Assembly: GCA_022606425.2 (NCBI GenBank)
Contig: JAHDVF020000053.1
Location: 1,795,053-1,859,052, forward strand
Source: Lepidostoma basale
Lineage: Eukaryota; Arthropoda; Insecta; Trichoptera; Lepidostomatidae
Reading direction: 5' to 3'
Length of the DNA: 64,000 bases
Position numbers and translations under genes: made by a program. This document shows positions 23,620 through 34,575 of this stretch, piece after piece; within the stretch, counting starts at the first letter, position 1; each line of letters begins with the position of its first letter. Under the pieces are notes generated by a model, which was given only the letters and a program-made list of their open reading frames with translations, had not been told where the DNA came from and did no database searches.

Positions 23620-23735
23620 TTACTTCCACTTAAGGCTTTATTACGACAGCGATCGGTTTCGCCAGGTTTGCTGGCACAGACTGGTGGATGCCAGCGAGCC
23701 TGGCGAGACCGGTGGCTGTCGAAATAAAGAGGAAG
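23620..23735. repeat. Palindromic repeat with GCCAGC...CCTGGCGA arms
   Basis: Left arm CGACAGCGATCGGTTTCGCC, right arm GGCGAGACCGGTGGCTGTCG, centre near 23684. Right arm on plus: UGCCAGCGAGCCUGGCGAGA then CCGGUG, so stem II, GA(A/G)AC and stem III-like parts are present, but CUGANGA is replaced by CUGGUGGA. Related to 19130-19240. Confidence 0.55.
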
Positions 23736-23929
23736 GAGTTAAAAAAACATCGTTTTATTTCATTATTATAAAAAAAACATTTGTTTTATAACTCCGTTTT
23801 CTATATCGTTCGCTTTGAACTTCTTAACTTACACCACGGTCTAAATTTTAAATTAAAATAATAATATTTCGCATTCTTACATAGACAAACTCAAGAAAAT
23901 CGTTGTAAGATTATTTTTTCATTTACTTT

Positions 23930-24120
23930 AAAATGACGTCAACAGGTTCAGGTTGAATTAATTGAAACCCCCACCAGGGCAGCCTCGGGTCGGATGCATT
24001 ACGCCGGCGGCGCTGCACTTGCAACAATAGGCCGCGACACCCTCCGTCCCTCCACCCCAGGGCCGGCGCAGTGGGCCCGGACACCAAACCAATAAACGGG
24101 CACAAAGACGCCCCGCGGAG
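23930..24120. other. GC-rich, CpG-rich patch
   Basis: The strongest GC contrast in this part of the window (CGCCGGCGGCGCTGC and others). A 60-residue minus-strand frame has no domain. Confidence 0.5.
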
Positions 24121-24319
24121 CAGTTGAATAATTCACCCTTACTCCTTAATACTTCCCTACTAAGTAGGATATTATTTATATGCCCAATACAATACTCATT
24201 GATCTACAAATGATGCATTTTGAATGTTAGTATTTGCTCTTTGTAACAATTATAAAAAAGGGATTGTACAAACATTACTAAAAACATGATGAATTTCACG
24301 AATCACAAATTGAAATTTC

Positions 24320-24552
24320 AGGAAAAAATATGTAGCTTAAAACCAATTCATTAGTTAAATAATTGGTTTTAAGCTACAAAACTACATAAAAATATGTAGC
24401 TTAAAACCAATTCATTAAATAAGAAGTTACGAATTTCAGGAAAAAATTGTATGAAGATTAAAACCAATTCATTACTTAAATAATTGGTTTGAAGCTACAA
24501 ACGCTACATAAAAATATGTAGCTTAAATCCAATTCATTAAATAAAAAGTTAC
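24320..24552. repeat. Tandem repeat of about 118 bp, each unit containing inverted repeats
   Basis: Two units begin with CAGGAAAAAA (about 24319 and 24437). Each contains AAAACCAATTCATTA and its inverse TAATTGGTTTTAAGC, giving hairpins within and between units. No coding capacity. Confidence 0.75.
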
Positions 24553-24559
24553 GAGGTAA

Positions 24560-25350
24560 TTTTTTTTTACTATTTTTAGCGTCTTGATAGATCAAAATTT
24601 TCTGTAAGAAAAAATATAATATTCCAATACGAGTATGACCAAGTTTGGGGTAGAAAGATTTCACATGCAAATAGATAATTAAATTATTTAAAAAAAAACG
24701 TATTTTCTATTAAATATTGTTGAATATTGCCGCTGCATAAAATCATTTAAATATTAAACAATGTAATTTCATACTATTTCCACGAAAGAAACGAGTTTAA
24801 AAGTTGTTATTAAATTCAATCATTCGAATATTCTTAATTTTTAAAAGATTGTATTTACTTATAAAACATAATATATTACTATAGTAGTTAATATAAAAAA
24901 TATTGTAAGTACAGAAATTGAGCATGTTCATTAAAATATTACTTTGCACTTTTTATTCCGGGGTGCATATTCACTTTTTCAGTTTGTGCTGTGGGGATCG
25001 TCATAATACGGCGAGTATCATATTGTATGCTAAATGGGGTACCGACGTATGGGTTATTATGATCGTGAATGGATGGAATTAGAAGTCAACTAGTCACACA
25101 CAGCGGAAGAATTCAAGAAGGGTCCTCCACTGCGCAACATTATGCAGCATAAATTGATATGTTCCCCGTTCATTTAACAAATGACTGGTAGTTTAGACTT
25201 TTTATGAGTGCCAAACTGCAATTCGGTAGTTATTTTTAATTGCATGTGTTTTTCTGCAAGTCACGCGGGGTTCCGGTGGTAGGGAAAGAAAATAAAATAA
25301 AATAACTCTCTACTCATTCAATTGTTTCATTTTTAAACTCTGTTGAGAAT
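24560..25350. other. Gene-free AT-rich stretch
   Basis: No feature recognised; mild GC increase at 25000-25150. Confidence 0.35.
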
Positions 25351-25354
25351 ATAG

Positions 25355-25575
25355 TAAGATGGAGAAGAAGCAGAAGGCGCCTTTGGAGAGATCATCGACC
25401 GCATCGAGAATACAAGAATCGCAAAAATTGTTAAAGATTTCAACCCAAGCAGCAAGAGATTACAAGGAAGGCCGTCAAAAAATGGACAGATGGCTGGACA
25501 TCATCATCTCAGAACAGGTTATACGACCTAAACTAAGAGGAAACATAAGAAGTTCTACAAATATGATAAGGCAAT
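25355..25575 (+). mobile_element. LINE tail fragment, unassigned
   Basis: In a second frame the DNA reads EYKNRKNC-like then RFQPKQQEITRKAVKKWTDG WTSSSQ, the degraded GRPKKRWxD region of LINE ORF2. The longest open frame (75 residues from 25359) is out of that frame and I do not treat it as a gene. Confidence 0.5.
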
Positions 25576-26137
25576 CTTTCGAATAATTCAGCTTGCACAT
25601 CCCACAAATTTTACAAAACCAAACCAACGCATACACTTATGTAAGTATATATAGCACTCTATCTCGAAGAACGAATCTTAGAAAATTAAATTTATTTCAA
25701 TTTGCTTGAACGACAGTCTGGCAGAGAAGATGCAGTGTAGCTACAAGTATGTATTACTTTGTAGTACATAATATACTAAACTACATAGTGCCTACTCGCC
25801 ACCGTGGAACACCCCTTGAGTGAGGATAGCCTCCGGCGAGCGCATTATCATAACAAGGGACCCATATTACTTTATTATTATTGCCAAATTTAAGTCGAAT
25901 TTAACACAAGACCGCTTCGTTTGTCAATTCCGACCGATTACTCCGGGCGCCTCGGGCGCGGGGCAGGCGGGGCGCGGCGTCCTGAGGATGCTTCACTCTT
26001 TGATTGCCAATCTGTCGATACTGTTGACGCGTCCTGCTTTGGCATTAATAATCTGGATACTATAATATATATTTATAATGTATATATAACCGTTATTTTT
26101 TTGTTATGTGGTAACTTCTACTTCATCTTTTTCCTTG
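25576..26137. other. Gene-free stretch with GC-rich patch at 25920-26000
   Basis: Patch with GGCGCGGCG-type sequence; frames have no domains. Confidence 0.35.
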
Positions 26138-26145
26138 CTTTAAAC
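26138..26145. repeat. 8-bp target duplication CTTTAAAC, copy 1
   Basis: Identical to 26571-26578 and 26906-26913. Eight-bp duplications are the hallmark of hAT transposition, and the sequence fits the nTNNNNAn preference of hAT targets. Confidence 0.9.
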
Positions 26146-26570
26146 CAGAGGTTCCCAAACTTTTTTGTGCCGTAGACCCCTTGCCGAATTTTTATATTTT
26201 GTATAGACCCCCTGCTTTGATTGATAAAAAAATTGGTTGCTGCCGAATTCTACTGGCCGGAAGTCGCTGTCGAGCTAAAAAAAAAAGAGGATGGCGCCGA
26301 ATTCTCTACCTACTACCCAGAAGTCACTTCGAATAATTAAAGGTTGCCAACGATTTCCAGCGTCCGATTTTCCCCAATTGAGCTTAAAAAAATAAAAAAT
26401 AAAAAAAAGACCGCCAATGATATTTTGATATTCGTATTGCGTTTCAATATTCGGCTTCAATTTAGTTAAAGCATCTCGTGGACCCCCAATTTTGTTTGCA
26501 ACTGTCGTAGACCCCTTGCAAGTTATCGTGGACCCCTGTGGGTCTATATAGACCACTTTGGGAATCACTG
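26146..26570. mobile_element. hAT-like MITE 1 (425 bp)
   Basis: Terminal inverted repeats: left CAGAGGTTCCCAAACTTTTT, right end reversed CAGTGATTCCCAAAGTGGTC. Flanked by perfect CTTTAAAC duplications. Subterminal GTAGACCCC / GTGGACCCC motifs repeat at both ends. No transposase frame, so non-autonomous. Confidence 0.9.
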
Positions 26571-26578
26571 CTTTAAAC
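26571..26578. repeat. 8-bp target duplication CTTTAAAC, copy 2 (shared)
   Basis: Serves as right target duplication of MITE 1 and left target duplication of MITE 2. Confidence 0.9.
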
Positions 26579-26905
26579 CATAGGTTTCCAATATTTTCTG
26601 GGCCACCGCCCTTGGTTTTCCACTACCATTCTCCCTTTACAAGAAAAATAAACTTTCAACGCCCCCCTCCCATAAAACTTATTCCAAAAAAGGGAAAATG
26701 ATTACAATATATACAATAACAAAATAAACCAATATTCAAGTTTAATTTGCTTTATTAGTACCTACGTGATTAGCGTGTTTTTTGCCTTTTTAGACTATAT
26801 TTTTTTATCTGCCCACGCTCTCTATTTTTTCTGGGTCTTCTACTGCCCCGCTGAAATTCTCAAACGTCCACAAGGGGGCATTATCGCCCACTTTGAGAAC
26901 CTAGG
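26579..26905. mobile_element. hAT-like MITE 2 (327 bp)
   Basis: Left end CATAGGTTTCCAATATTTTC, right end reversed CCTAGGTTCTCAAAGTGGGC; about 12 of the first 16 positions agree. Different interior from MITE 1. Ends in GAGAACCTAGG directly before the third CTTTAAAC. No coding frame. Confidence 0.85.
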
Positions 26906-26913
26906 CTTTAAAC
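26906..26913. repeat. 8-bp target duplication CTTTAAAC, copy 3
   Basis: Right target duplication of MITE 2. Confidence 0.9.
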
Positions 26914-27084
26914 ATAAATATGTGGTATGTTCTTCAGAGGGTTGCTCCTCCTGTGAGGTGAAATCCCAGCTGTCCTTCTATCTTTTAGGAAGTGTTTAGG
27001 AAGTTTTAGGAAGTTTTTCATGAAGACGTGTCCCGTGAAGATGATTATTTAGTGCAATATAGGGGAGTTAAGTCATGTTAATTC

Positions 27085-27300
27085 CTTAGACATGACCTTA
27101 AAAGTCCATCCTTCGCTTTCTACTCCCTCTTATAATATCCTCAGCCCCACGTATCTCTTTTATCGTGGTGTTCCTCGTGCGATCTCTCAGTGTATTTCCT
27201 GCTATCATCAGCAGTGTCTTCATCTCGGAAGACTTCAGAACTTGTTTGGTCCTGACTATGTCTGCTCTTGCTTCAACGCCATATGTTATTACTAGTGTTA
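27085..27300 (-). mobile_element. LINE-K C-terminal fragment
   Basis: Minus strand reads LVITYGVEARADIVRTKQVL, KSSEMKTLLMIAGNTLRDRT and RNTTIKEIRGAEDII, colinear with 43979-44260 and 9634-9778. It is mostly open but breaks near 27100, and the 3' end is missing. Confidence 0.75.
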
Positions 27301-27429
27301 TATATTATAATACTTGTTAACGCACCTAAAAAAATTATTCACTTGTAGGTTGTTGTTTGCTTGAGTTTCGTTTATTATTTATTATTTAATCACTTCTATA
27401 TTTTGTTTTTCCACTACTTTATTTTGTTT

Positions 27430-27470
27430 GACCGAATCATCCAGTTTCGATCCCAGCTTCGTCAGGGTTA
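27430..27470 (-). repeat. H7 hammerhead-like remnant
   Basis: Minus strand: CUGACGA core intact, AGCUGGGAUC, GAAACUGG. Stem II is lost. Confidence 0.4.
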
Positions 27471-27589
27471 AAAAAAACATTCTTAGTTTAACTTTATTTC
27501 TTGAAGCTTATTTTTCATTTATGACAAAATTTACAACCACTTCCATTTTATTAATGGATTTTAACTACTTATATAAAATATTTTTTACA

Positions 27590-27640
27590 ACAAAGAAACC
27601 ATCAAGCCGTTTCTCCGCAAGGGTAGGCAGAGTGATGAAC
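27590..27640 (-). mobile_element. LINE-A 3' terminus scrap
   Basis: AACCATCAAGCCGTTTCTCC and GGGTAGGCAGAGTGATGAAC only. Confidence 0.6.
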
Positions 27641-27794
27641 CTTAGGTGCAAGAGATACTAGTTAGCAACAAATGGAACAACCTTGAAGTAGTTAAATATG
27701 TGTTTTTTTAAATGAATTTTGAATGTCTAATCACAATATGAAAAGGTAATTCATGTATATTTTTTAAATAAAACAAATTTTCAAATATTTAACA

Positions 27795-27835
27795 CTCACT
27801 CACTAACATGCCGAACTTCTCCGAAGGAGTAGGCT
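27795..27835 (-). mobile_element. LINE-A terminus remnant next to SINE1
   Basis: CTAACATGCCGAACTTCTCC and GAAGGAGTAGGCTA resemble the decayed 3' end of LINE-A; the SINE1 begins 5 bp later. Confidence 0.45.
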
Positions 27836-27840
27836 ATATA

Positions 27841-28082
27841 TACCTTCGTGGCAGAGTGGTAAGAGCTCTGACTTCTATATCGAAGGTCCCGGGTTCGATT
27901 CCCGGCGATGGCAGTGTGATTGTCACACTGTCTTTGGCCTGGTGTAGAATTCACGTAACAATAAAATGGAGATAGATAGGCTACCTATCACATGTCACGA
28001 GAATCAATATAATACCTTAAAAAATAAATTGTATACAGTAATTGGGTTTAAACAACCTGTTGTATACATAAAATAATAATAA
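27841..28082 (+). mobile_element. SINE1, LINE-J-tailed type
   Basis: Head ACCTTCGTGGCAGAGTGGTA with B box GGGTTCGATTCCCG, hairpin, body, then the tail ATTGTATACAGTAATTGGGT ... CTGTTGTATAC at 28028-28068 and an A-rich end. This tail matches the 3' end of LINE-J (5051-5090). Confidence 0.85.
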
Positions 28083-28139
28083 AAAAATAAAATAAAAATA
28101 TATATACACCGTCATAAGTAATATACCGTCCCACTGTTC

Positions 28140-28265
28140 TTTTCTGATTTACTTCTTTCAAATCATTGGCATTCATACGTCGTGCCACGTATGCACGTTG
28201 ATTTCTCCAACATTATAAATTTCGTTGAGTTAATCGTGCTACATTTTCACAGTTTTCTGTTATTT
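28140..28265 (-). mobile_element. LINE-A scrap, decayed
   Basis: Antisense of the CMTRCMN to GRPRK region (TTCATACGTCGTGCCACGTA, TTGATTTCTCCAAC), frame broken. Confidence 0.6.
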
Positions 28266-28377
28266 CTTGAATATTTAAATACTATATATAAAAGTTCTAT
28301 TTTGGAAAGATTGCTGCTTAAAAAATTTAATTATTATTACTAGTATTGTTTAATAAAAATATATAAAAAAAATAAGC

Positions 28378-28512
28378 TACCTCGCCGTTTCCCCGGAAAA
28401 GTAGGCATACAAAATGGACCACCACGCTATTCTATCCTGACACACCTCTCTAGATTCCTTCACATTCATACAGCGAGTCATACACCCACATCGATTCTTC
28501 GGACTTCTGATA
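28378..28512 (-). mobile_element. LINE-A 3' fragment
   Basis: CTCGCCGTTTCCCCGGAAAA through CATTCATACAGCGAGTCATA; most similar to the 6312-6955 and 15388-15590 subgroup (CAGCGAGTCATACAC instead of CATCGTGTCATGCAC). Confidence 0.7.
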
Positions 28513-28534
28513 TTATTTATGATATATTAAAACT

Positions 28535-28745
28535 GCATACCTAGGGCATATGCACAACTCGAAGTATCACTTATTGTATCTCATAATTGAGGGTAAGACG
28601 GAGGAAAGAAGAAGCATGGGACACATAAGAATGTCAAGGGAAACATCCGACAATGGAGTGGATTGCTGACTGTGGGTAGCCTCATACTCGCCTCAAAGGA
28701 CAAGAATAGAATGGAGCAAGTTGTGGCAAATATCCATTAATATGT
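28535..28745 (+). mobile_element. LINE-E scrap
   Basis: Plus-strand reading AYLGHMHNSKYHLLYLIIEG KTEERRS, then decay, then RTRIEWSKLWQISI. Same block order as 18220-18515. Confidence 0.55.
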
Positions 28746-29039
28746 ATTTGCAGTTAAAGAAGAAGTAGGAGAATGAAAATTGAAGAAACTCACGGGGAAT
28801 TCACATTGCTCATCTGAAGTACATTTATATATATATATTTTTGTATGTATTATATTATACAACACTCACTTTTTTCTTGAAAGCTTCAACAGAAGCAAGA
28901 TGACGCACCTAATCATGAAACAAATTCCATCCCACAGGATGTAATTGATGTAAAAGTTCAATATGAAGCACTTTTAGATAAATTTTAATGTTATTACGTT
29001 CTTTGAATGCACATTTTAAATCTTCATTTAAACATTTTT

Positions 29040-29210
29040 TTTTTGCTCTTTGTATGTATTGTTAATATTATTTGAAAGAAATTTGATTTTATTACTCATG
29101 TGAGTATTTAATGAAAGTGAGTGTTGTATACAAAGTATATATAAAAAATAAAAATATATTATAGAAAATCTACAACACAAAGTATGGCGAACATAGAAGA
29201 AAATCAAGTA
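29040..29210 (+). repeat. H2 unit, 3' arm only
   Basis: GAGTGTTGTATACAAAGTAT and CTACAACACAAAGTATGGCG followed by AACATAGAAGAAAA are H2 unit blocks. No hammerhead core remains. Confidence 0.6.
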
Positions 29211-29569
29211 CATTTACGAGTATTTATTAATCATTCTTTCTTTAACAATCCATATAGGTGTATTCTTAATTTTATTATAGTCCTTCTCTCAATAGTTATT
29301 TTTATACCTGTATTCTTCATTTGAATAGTGTTCATCTTTCTGTATTATTCTACATACCTCTATTCTTATTTATAAGTGTCCTTCTTCTTAAATAATCTAC
29401 ATATTTACCTGTATTCTTAAAAGTGATCACAGTCTTACCTTATTTAACACTTTATTTTTACCGTTACTCTTAAAATATTCTTAGATTTACGTTAACTGTC
29501 CGTATTGGAATTTGTTCCGTCTATAATAAATGAATAAAAAGGTAAAAGCATTCGATGTACAGTCGACAA

Positions 29570-29900
29570 GACTATGTACGCCATATGAATGTATTGAAAC
29601 TCGGAGGAATAGGCAGAAAGGATGGACCGTCATACTGTTCTATCCTGGCGTTACTTTTGCACATCTTTTACATTTTCACACCGTGACACGCACACTCGTC
29701 AATTGTTCCGACCGAACATGGCCGAATTTATAAGAAGTAATTGATTAATTTAGTCATCTATGTCTTTGTTGGCCTTCCTCAACTTCTTTTTGCATTCATA
29801 TTACTTACATATAATTTTAAAACCAATCTTCCCCCATCCATTCGTTCTATATTCAAAACATGTTATTGACCCTTAATTTTATTAAGGACGCATTCATCCG
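29570..29900 (-). mobile_element. LINE-A fragment, old
   Basis: AATAGGCAGAAAGGATGGAC, TTCTATCCTGGCGTTACTTT and ATCTTCCCCCATCCATTCGT are decayed antisense LINE-A blocks. Both coding and terminal parts are broken. Confidence 0.6.
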
Positions 29901-31500
29901 CCTTACATAATATATTATACATTGTTGTTTCGCACACTATTCTTATTAATCTAATTTTTATGTTTGTCTGTCAAAATAATAAAATATGGGTGATAATAAA
30001 ATACTCTGCTAATCTTCCAGAAAACGGCGTATTGGTTAGTTGTTTTGCAATATTTCATACAAATGTGTGCCACATAAAGTCGTATCCTTTCATACACGAC
30101 AATATATATTTTTTCTAATAAAAATTATTTACATTTGTAAGTTAAGCTCATAAACAAATGTGACAGGCGCATTTCTTTTAGATTCCTCATTATGTGAAAA
30201 TACCACAATGCTAACACCATAAATATCTACAAATACAACCGCAGCCTTTAGAATAAGTTATTTTCATTAGTTACGCATGTACAAATGTGTATACGAATAT
30301 GCATGTGTGTTGAAACAAGATATATTGAATCGGGTAGCGAAATATGGCGCGCTCAATCGTGGCATCTTCGTGTTCAGTTTATCAAAGTCATTTATTTCCT
30401 CCGGAGGGGGTGAATCGGGAAAGCTGGTAATAAACACATTAAAGGGTAGTTAACGCCGCGGTGCAGCCCCCGCTCGGACCGCTGACTAATACACAACTGA
30501 TGAAGAGAGGAATTAAAACAGAAGCGATTCGCAGAAATGTACCGCATCCATCACTCCATACCAGCTGAGAGGGTTAAATTAGAATTGGGGAGACCATAAT
30601 AATAAAATTTAAAAAATTTAATTTTTAAAGCAAAAGAATTTTTAACGCTGAAACGGTAGTAGATGAAAAAAATACTCCTTTTTAATTATACATATTTTTA
30701 AAAACGAGTAATTGTTTCAAATCAATATTTAAAATTCGATTCCTTATTCATCGTGTCAATGGCAAGATATTATCATCCATGTATCGTGGTAATGCCTTTA
30801 AATATGGCCTTATATCTTTTCCTTCTATTGCCACTGTGGTGAAAGGTTTGGCTGACTTGTATTATTTCAATTGTGTGTTATAGTGATTTCTCCCGAATTC
30901 GACTTAAATGTCGATTCAAATCAATTCAGACAGTTCGATGATGTAATCATGAAAATTTATAATTATAAATCGACCTCATATATTGCTGCTATAAATATTA
31001 AATACTAGTCTGTCATGTATAAAGTACAGTTCACAAAATTATAAATAGTTTATTTTATGTAAGTTATTTACATCAAAGGGAAAGGCGACGGTATTATTGT
31101 CAATACAATTAACATAGCTAAGATCAACTCAAAAGCTATATTTTGCAACATTAAGCATATTTTTTACTAGTTATTTCCAAAAATATAAGAAACTTAAATA
31201 TCATAATAAAGAGTTATATAACAATAATTTTTCAACAGCAAGAGATACTTTAATTTGATATCTTTATAATTCCTTAACATTGAAAGTTCATAATTTGATT
31301 TTAATAACGAATTTTTAACCCTAAATAATATTTCATTTTAAAACATTACATGAATTCTGAATCTTCTGGTAATATCTAAAAACGATATTTTTTATTTTTA
31401 ATAATTTTTAATTTTGAGTTCTTAACTATTGACACAGATAATTTTAAGAGAAACAAGATTAACTGTAAATTATTGTTAATTAACACGAAAGAAAACATTT
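29901..31500. other. Gene-free stretch of 1.6 kb
   Basis: AT-rich with a CpG-containing patch at 30320-30560. I see no repeat family, RNA gene or coding frame. It may be old unique sequence. Confidence 0.4.
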
Positions 31501-31660
31501 GTTTTTTAGAAGTTTTATATTTTTTTATTGGATTGACCATCATTGAGCATCATCATATATTAATGCTTTGGAAAGCCGAAACATGTCATTCCTATAAAAT
31601 ATAATGATTTTTTTAGAACACAGACGTTTTTATACGTATAAATGATTTAATTTGAAGTTT
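31500..31660 (+). repeat. H3 repeat arm with hairpin and GAAACATGTC
   Basis: AGAAGTTTTATATTTTTTTA, then at 31561-31590 AAUGCUUUGGAAAGCCGAAA CAUGUC AUUCC. Stem II GCUUU/AAAGC is kept with one extra C; the upstream core is decayed (AUAUUAA). Confidence 0.6.
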
Positions 31661-31674
31661 TACATCACTCTTTT

Positions 31675-31965
31675 TCTTTTTTTTATACACTTTGTTTATA
31701 CAACACTTACATTAAAATTTATTTAATTACATAGACATGTTTCGGACAACCAGTTCTTCTTCAGAGATACATTTATAAAGATGCACACACATTTAAAATA
31801 TTATAACATTGTTTACGTGATCTGACAGATTTTGCAAAGATTTTTTTATTAAAGATAAAAAAAAATCTTAATGTAAGTGTTGTATAAACAAAGTGTATAA
31901 AAAAATATAAAGAGAAATAAAGCATCTACAACACAAAGTATGGCGAATATAGAAGAATTTTTACA
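31675..31965. repeat. H2 fold-back unit
   Basis: Left arm inverted (TTTATACACTTTGTTTATAC, hammerhead motif on minus at 31731-31770: CUGAAGA, A, GAAC..GUCC region, GAAACAUGUC), centre with TGATCTGACAGATTTT, right arm GTAAGTGTTGTATAAACAAA and CACAAAGTATGGCGAATATA. The right-arm ribozyme is deleted. Confidence 0.65.
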
Positions 31966-32280
31966 TCATTGTTCAAGAAACAATAAGTAAATTGTTGTAG
32001 TTACAATTCCGCAATTGCCACACGAGTGGTCCCCCTATCGAGCCGAATTCCACAGCGTGCCACGGGCCGCAACCCTTCCGAGCGCTGATTTGGGGCGCCC
32101 GGAGCTCAAGCGTAATTTATGAATGAGGAAATGTTCCTCAACGCGATAATCTCTCGCGAATTATCTTCTGTTCTGCTATTATTATTTGTTTAATTCCATT
32201 ATCGCGAAGGCGGATAATTCATCTGAGTTCAATTATGCAACTCTGCACCTATATTATGTATTTCGTTAAGTAAAGAGAGA
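31966..32280. other. Gene-free stretch with GC-rich patch at 32030-32170
   Basis: Nothing recognised; possibly unique sequence. Confidence 0.35.
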
Positions 32281-32289
32281 AGTAATAAG

Positions 32290-32508
32290 ACGACCTTCGT
32301 AGCAGGATGGTAAGAGTTCTGACTGCCATGCTGAAGGTCCCGGATTCGATTTCCGGCAGTGGCAGTGTGATTGTCACATTGTCTTTATTCTGGTGACAAT
32401 TAAATGGCGATAGATTAGATAATAATCACATGTCATGTGAATCAATTTAATAGCTAAAAACAAATTGTATACAGTAATTGTAACAAACGACCTATTGTAC
32501 ACGAAAGT
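32290..32508 (+). mobile_element. SINE1, LINE-J-tailed type, older copy
   Basis: Head GACCTTCGTAGCAGGATGGT, B box GGATTCGATTTCC (mutated), hairpin, body, tail ATTGTATACAGTAATTGTAA to CTATTGTACAC (32463-32502). More diverged than the 27841 copy. Confidence 0.8.
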
Positions 32509-32657
32509 ATATTTACTTTAATTTTTCATGGCGTTGATTCTGAAAAAATCAAAAGTCTTCGTTATAGATAACTACTGCTTCAAATGAAAGAGCTGATTTT
32601 AATACTTTAAAAGACTACTGACATAAAAACTTATTTAATCACCCTGCGTATTTGAAT

Positions 32658-32712
32658 GTACGTGATACGTTCACTTAGACTGTACCATTCTGCGCTATCC
32701 CGTATCACGTAC
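32658..32712. other. 12-bp perfect hairpin
   Basis: GTACGTGATACG (32658-32669) is followed 31 bp later by CGTATCACGTAC (32701-32712). The stem does not extend outward. It could be chance, a relic of a palindromic repeat or a structured RNA. Confidence 0.4.
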
Positions 32713-32999
32713 GCGCTTGAGAAAAAGTAATGTACCTAAAATGTACAACCTGTTAGGGATACACGCGTGTGCCAACAACACTTGAGTACAAGTCTTCATA
32801 AATATGATAGTTTTACAAGGTGCAGGCGAAGTGTGCGGCCGAGTATTTGACGTTTCGTAATTTAAAAAAATATAATTAATATATAATTAAATTTCATTAA
32901 TAAAAAACCTTCTTTTTTGCACGTTTCTCAGAAAATAACCTGAAGGTAGGGCGGTTAACATATTTTTTTTGTTTCTTGAATAATGATTTTAAATTCCAT

Positions 33000-33125
33000 A
33001 CTAAATAAATAAAACGAATCTGAACGTCTGTTTTCTAGAAGCTTTATTGTATTTATGGGAATGATATGTTTTGCCTTTCTACGATATCATCAAATAAGAC
33101 TTTGTTAACTCTTTTACTAAGAGTT
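33000..33125 (-). repeat. H3 repeat with motif on minus strand
   Basis: CTGTTTTCTAGAAGCTTTAT arm, then minus 33059-33098: UUGAUGAUAUCGUAGAAAGG CAAAACAUAUC. Here the second core position reads G (UUGAUGA), unlike most H3 copies (UUGAUAA); stem II is lost. Confidence 0.5.
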
Positions 33126-33419
33126 TTGATGACGTTTGACTGATCTTTTCCCTTTCTCTTTTAGTTTTGTAATGCCTTATCATTTACTAATCGGTGACTA
33201 TGCATGATGTTTTCAAAATACTTTGTATTCTTTGCTTCATAGATAATAAGTGTTTTACTCTTTTTATGAATAACATGTTATATTGAAGAACAGAAGGTAC
33301 AATTCGTTAGCATAGCATAGAACATGGAATAACCACCCTAAATTCATAACGCCTGCGGTTTCGAGTCCTGCCGACAGCTATAATAAAATGTTATTGGGAT
33401 CTTGGGAATATCCGTATAA

Positions 33420-33600
33420 CTTAATTTATTTCTCAACCGATGTTTTGGAGATCGTTGCAGTCTCCATCTATAGTGTAGTTTTTCAATTAACCTGAAGATG
33501 GAGACTCCAATGATTTCCGAAACGTTGGTCTAGGAAAATAACAAATTAAAAGCCTTGATACCAACCTTGAAAATCTACGCAATCAACTTAAATAAATCTT
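33420..33600. repeat. H5 fold-back repeat with two divergent motifs
   Basis: Minus 33430-33472: GGAGACUGCAACGAUCUCC stem II (5 bp GGAGA/UCUCC), AAAAC, AUCGGUU. Plus 33482-33540: CUGAAGA, U, GGAGA...UUUCC stem II, GAAAC, GUUGGUC. A distal stem I may form between UUUUUC (33480-33485) and GGAAAA. Ends in GAAAATCTACGCAATCAAC like other H5 copies. Confidence 0.65.
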
Positions 33601-34140
33601 TTAATATTCTTCCACCGTTTTTTTATGTTTATTTTAAGTGAAAAAATTAATATTTTATATAAGACACGTGAAAATCGTGTTTATTTGTATGGTATTTATC
33701 TCCATCAATTTGATATTTATCATTCAGCATTAACACATCTTCAATTAAATGAGTTTTCTGTCTCATTTAGCCTGCAGCCGAGAGGGTAAATCCGAAATAA
33801 GCTTGAGCCAAAGGGGTAAATGTTTTCCCCATAACTCATATCCCATCAACACATCAAGAAATCGCTAAGCATTTCATTCCAGCCCCTTTTAATGATCTGT
33901 GGTATTTAGTGAAATGAAAAGGGGTATGAAATAATCTAATATAATTCTCTTTATTTTTATTCTTCTGCGTAAAATAAGAATGCACATATTAAATTCTGCG
34001 GTGGTATTAGTATACGAGTATTTTCATTTTGGTAAACTTTTTCAAAGTCTTAAGGCATGTATACTTTCGAATTCCAACAAAACACTGTTTTATTTACTTG
34101 TATCTTTTATCTCTTTGTGTTTTGATAAATTTGTATTGTT
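33601..34140. other. Gene-free AT-rich stretch
   Basis: No feature recognised. Confidence 0.35.
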
Positions 34141-34179
34141 TTAAATTTGACAGACCACGCTTTTATTTGCGCATTCCGG

Positions 34180-34440
34180 CTTGTCTACCTTCCCCGACTG
34201 ACGGCATCGCTGGACCTCCCTTCTGGTGAGCTATTCTCCCGAGGACCCTGGAGCCGCTGATGCACGAGAGGACTCGGCGAGGATCCGGAAGGTAGGTCAG
34301 ATACACGGCGATAAAAGAGGCCGGAGCGTCAATAGGACGCTTTAGATCGCGTAACCCCCGATCTTCGGTGATCGTTGACGCTCCTTTTTCCTGCGCCTTT
34401 TTCTCTGCCTGTTCTGTTTGGGAGGAGGGATGTCAATTGG
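34180..34440. other. GC-rich patch with internal hairpin
   Basis: GC-rich sequence; GAGCGTCAATAGGACGC and GATCGTTGACGCTC (about 34323-34385) are largely complementary, enclosing GATCGCGTAACCCCCGATC. No frame or family recognised. Confidence 0.45.
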
Positions 34441-34489
34441 TGTATTTTTTTATCTCTTTGTGTTTTGAATGAAGCATACCACCATAAAT

Positions 34490-34575
34490 AATAATAAATC
34501 AAATCAAATTAAATCAGTTTATTGACTCAAAATACATTACAAACAGCAAAATTTTTAAAGCATCTATTGAGTATT
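34490..34575 (-). mobile_element. LINE-F 3'-end scrap
   Basis: AAATCAAATTAAATCAGTTT and CATCTATTGAGTATTATAAA are the reverse complement of the LINE-F terminus at 22030-22110. Confidence 0.6.

Noticed and set aside
24320..24552. CRISPR-like repeat array
   Set aside because: Only two long units with inverted repeats; eukaryotic context and no spacer pattern.
25359..25586. 75-residue lysine-rich ORF starting MEKKQKAPLERSS
   Set aside because: Another frame of the same DNA shows a LINE tail (GRPxKxW-like), so this frame is a shadow.
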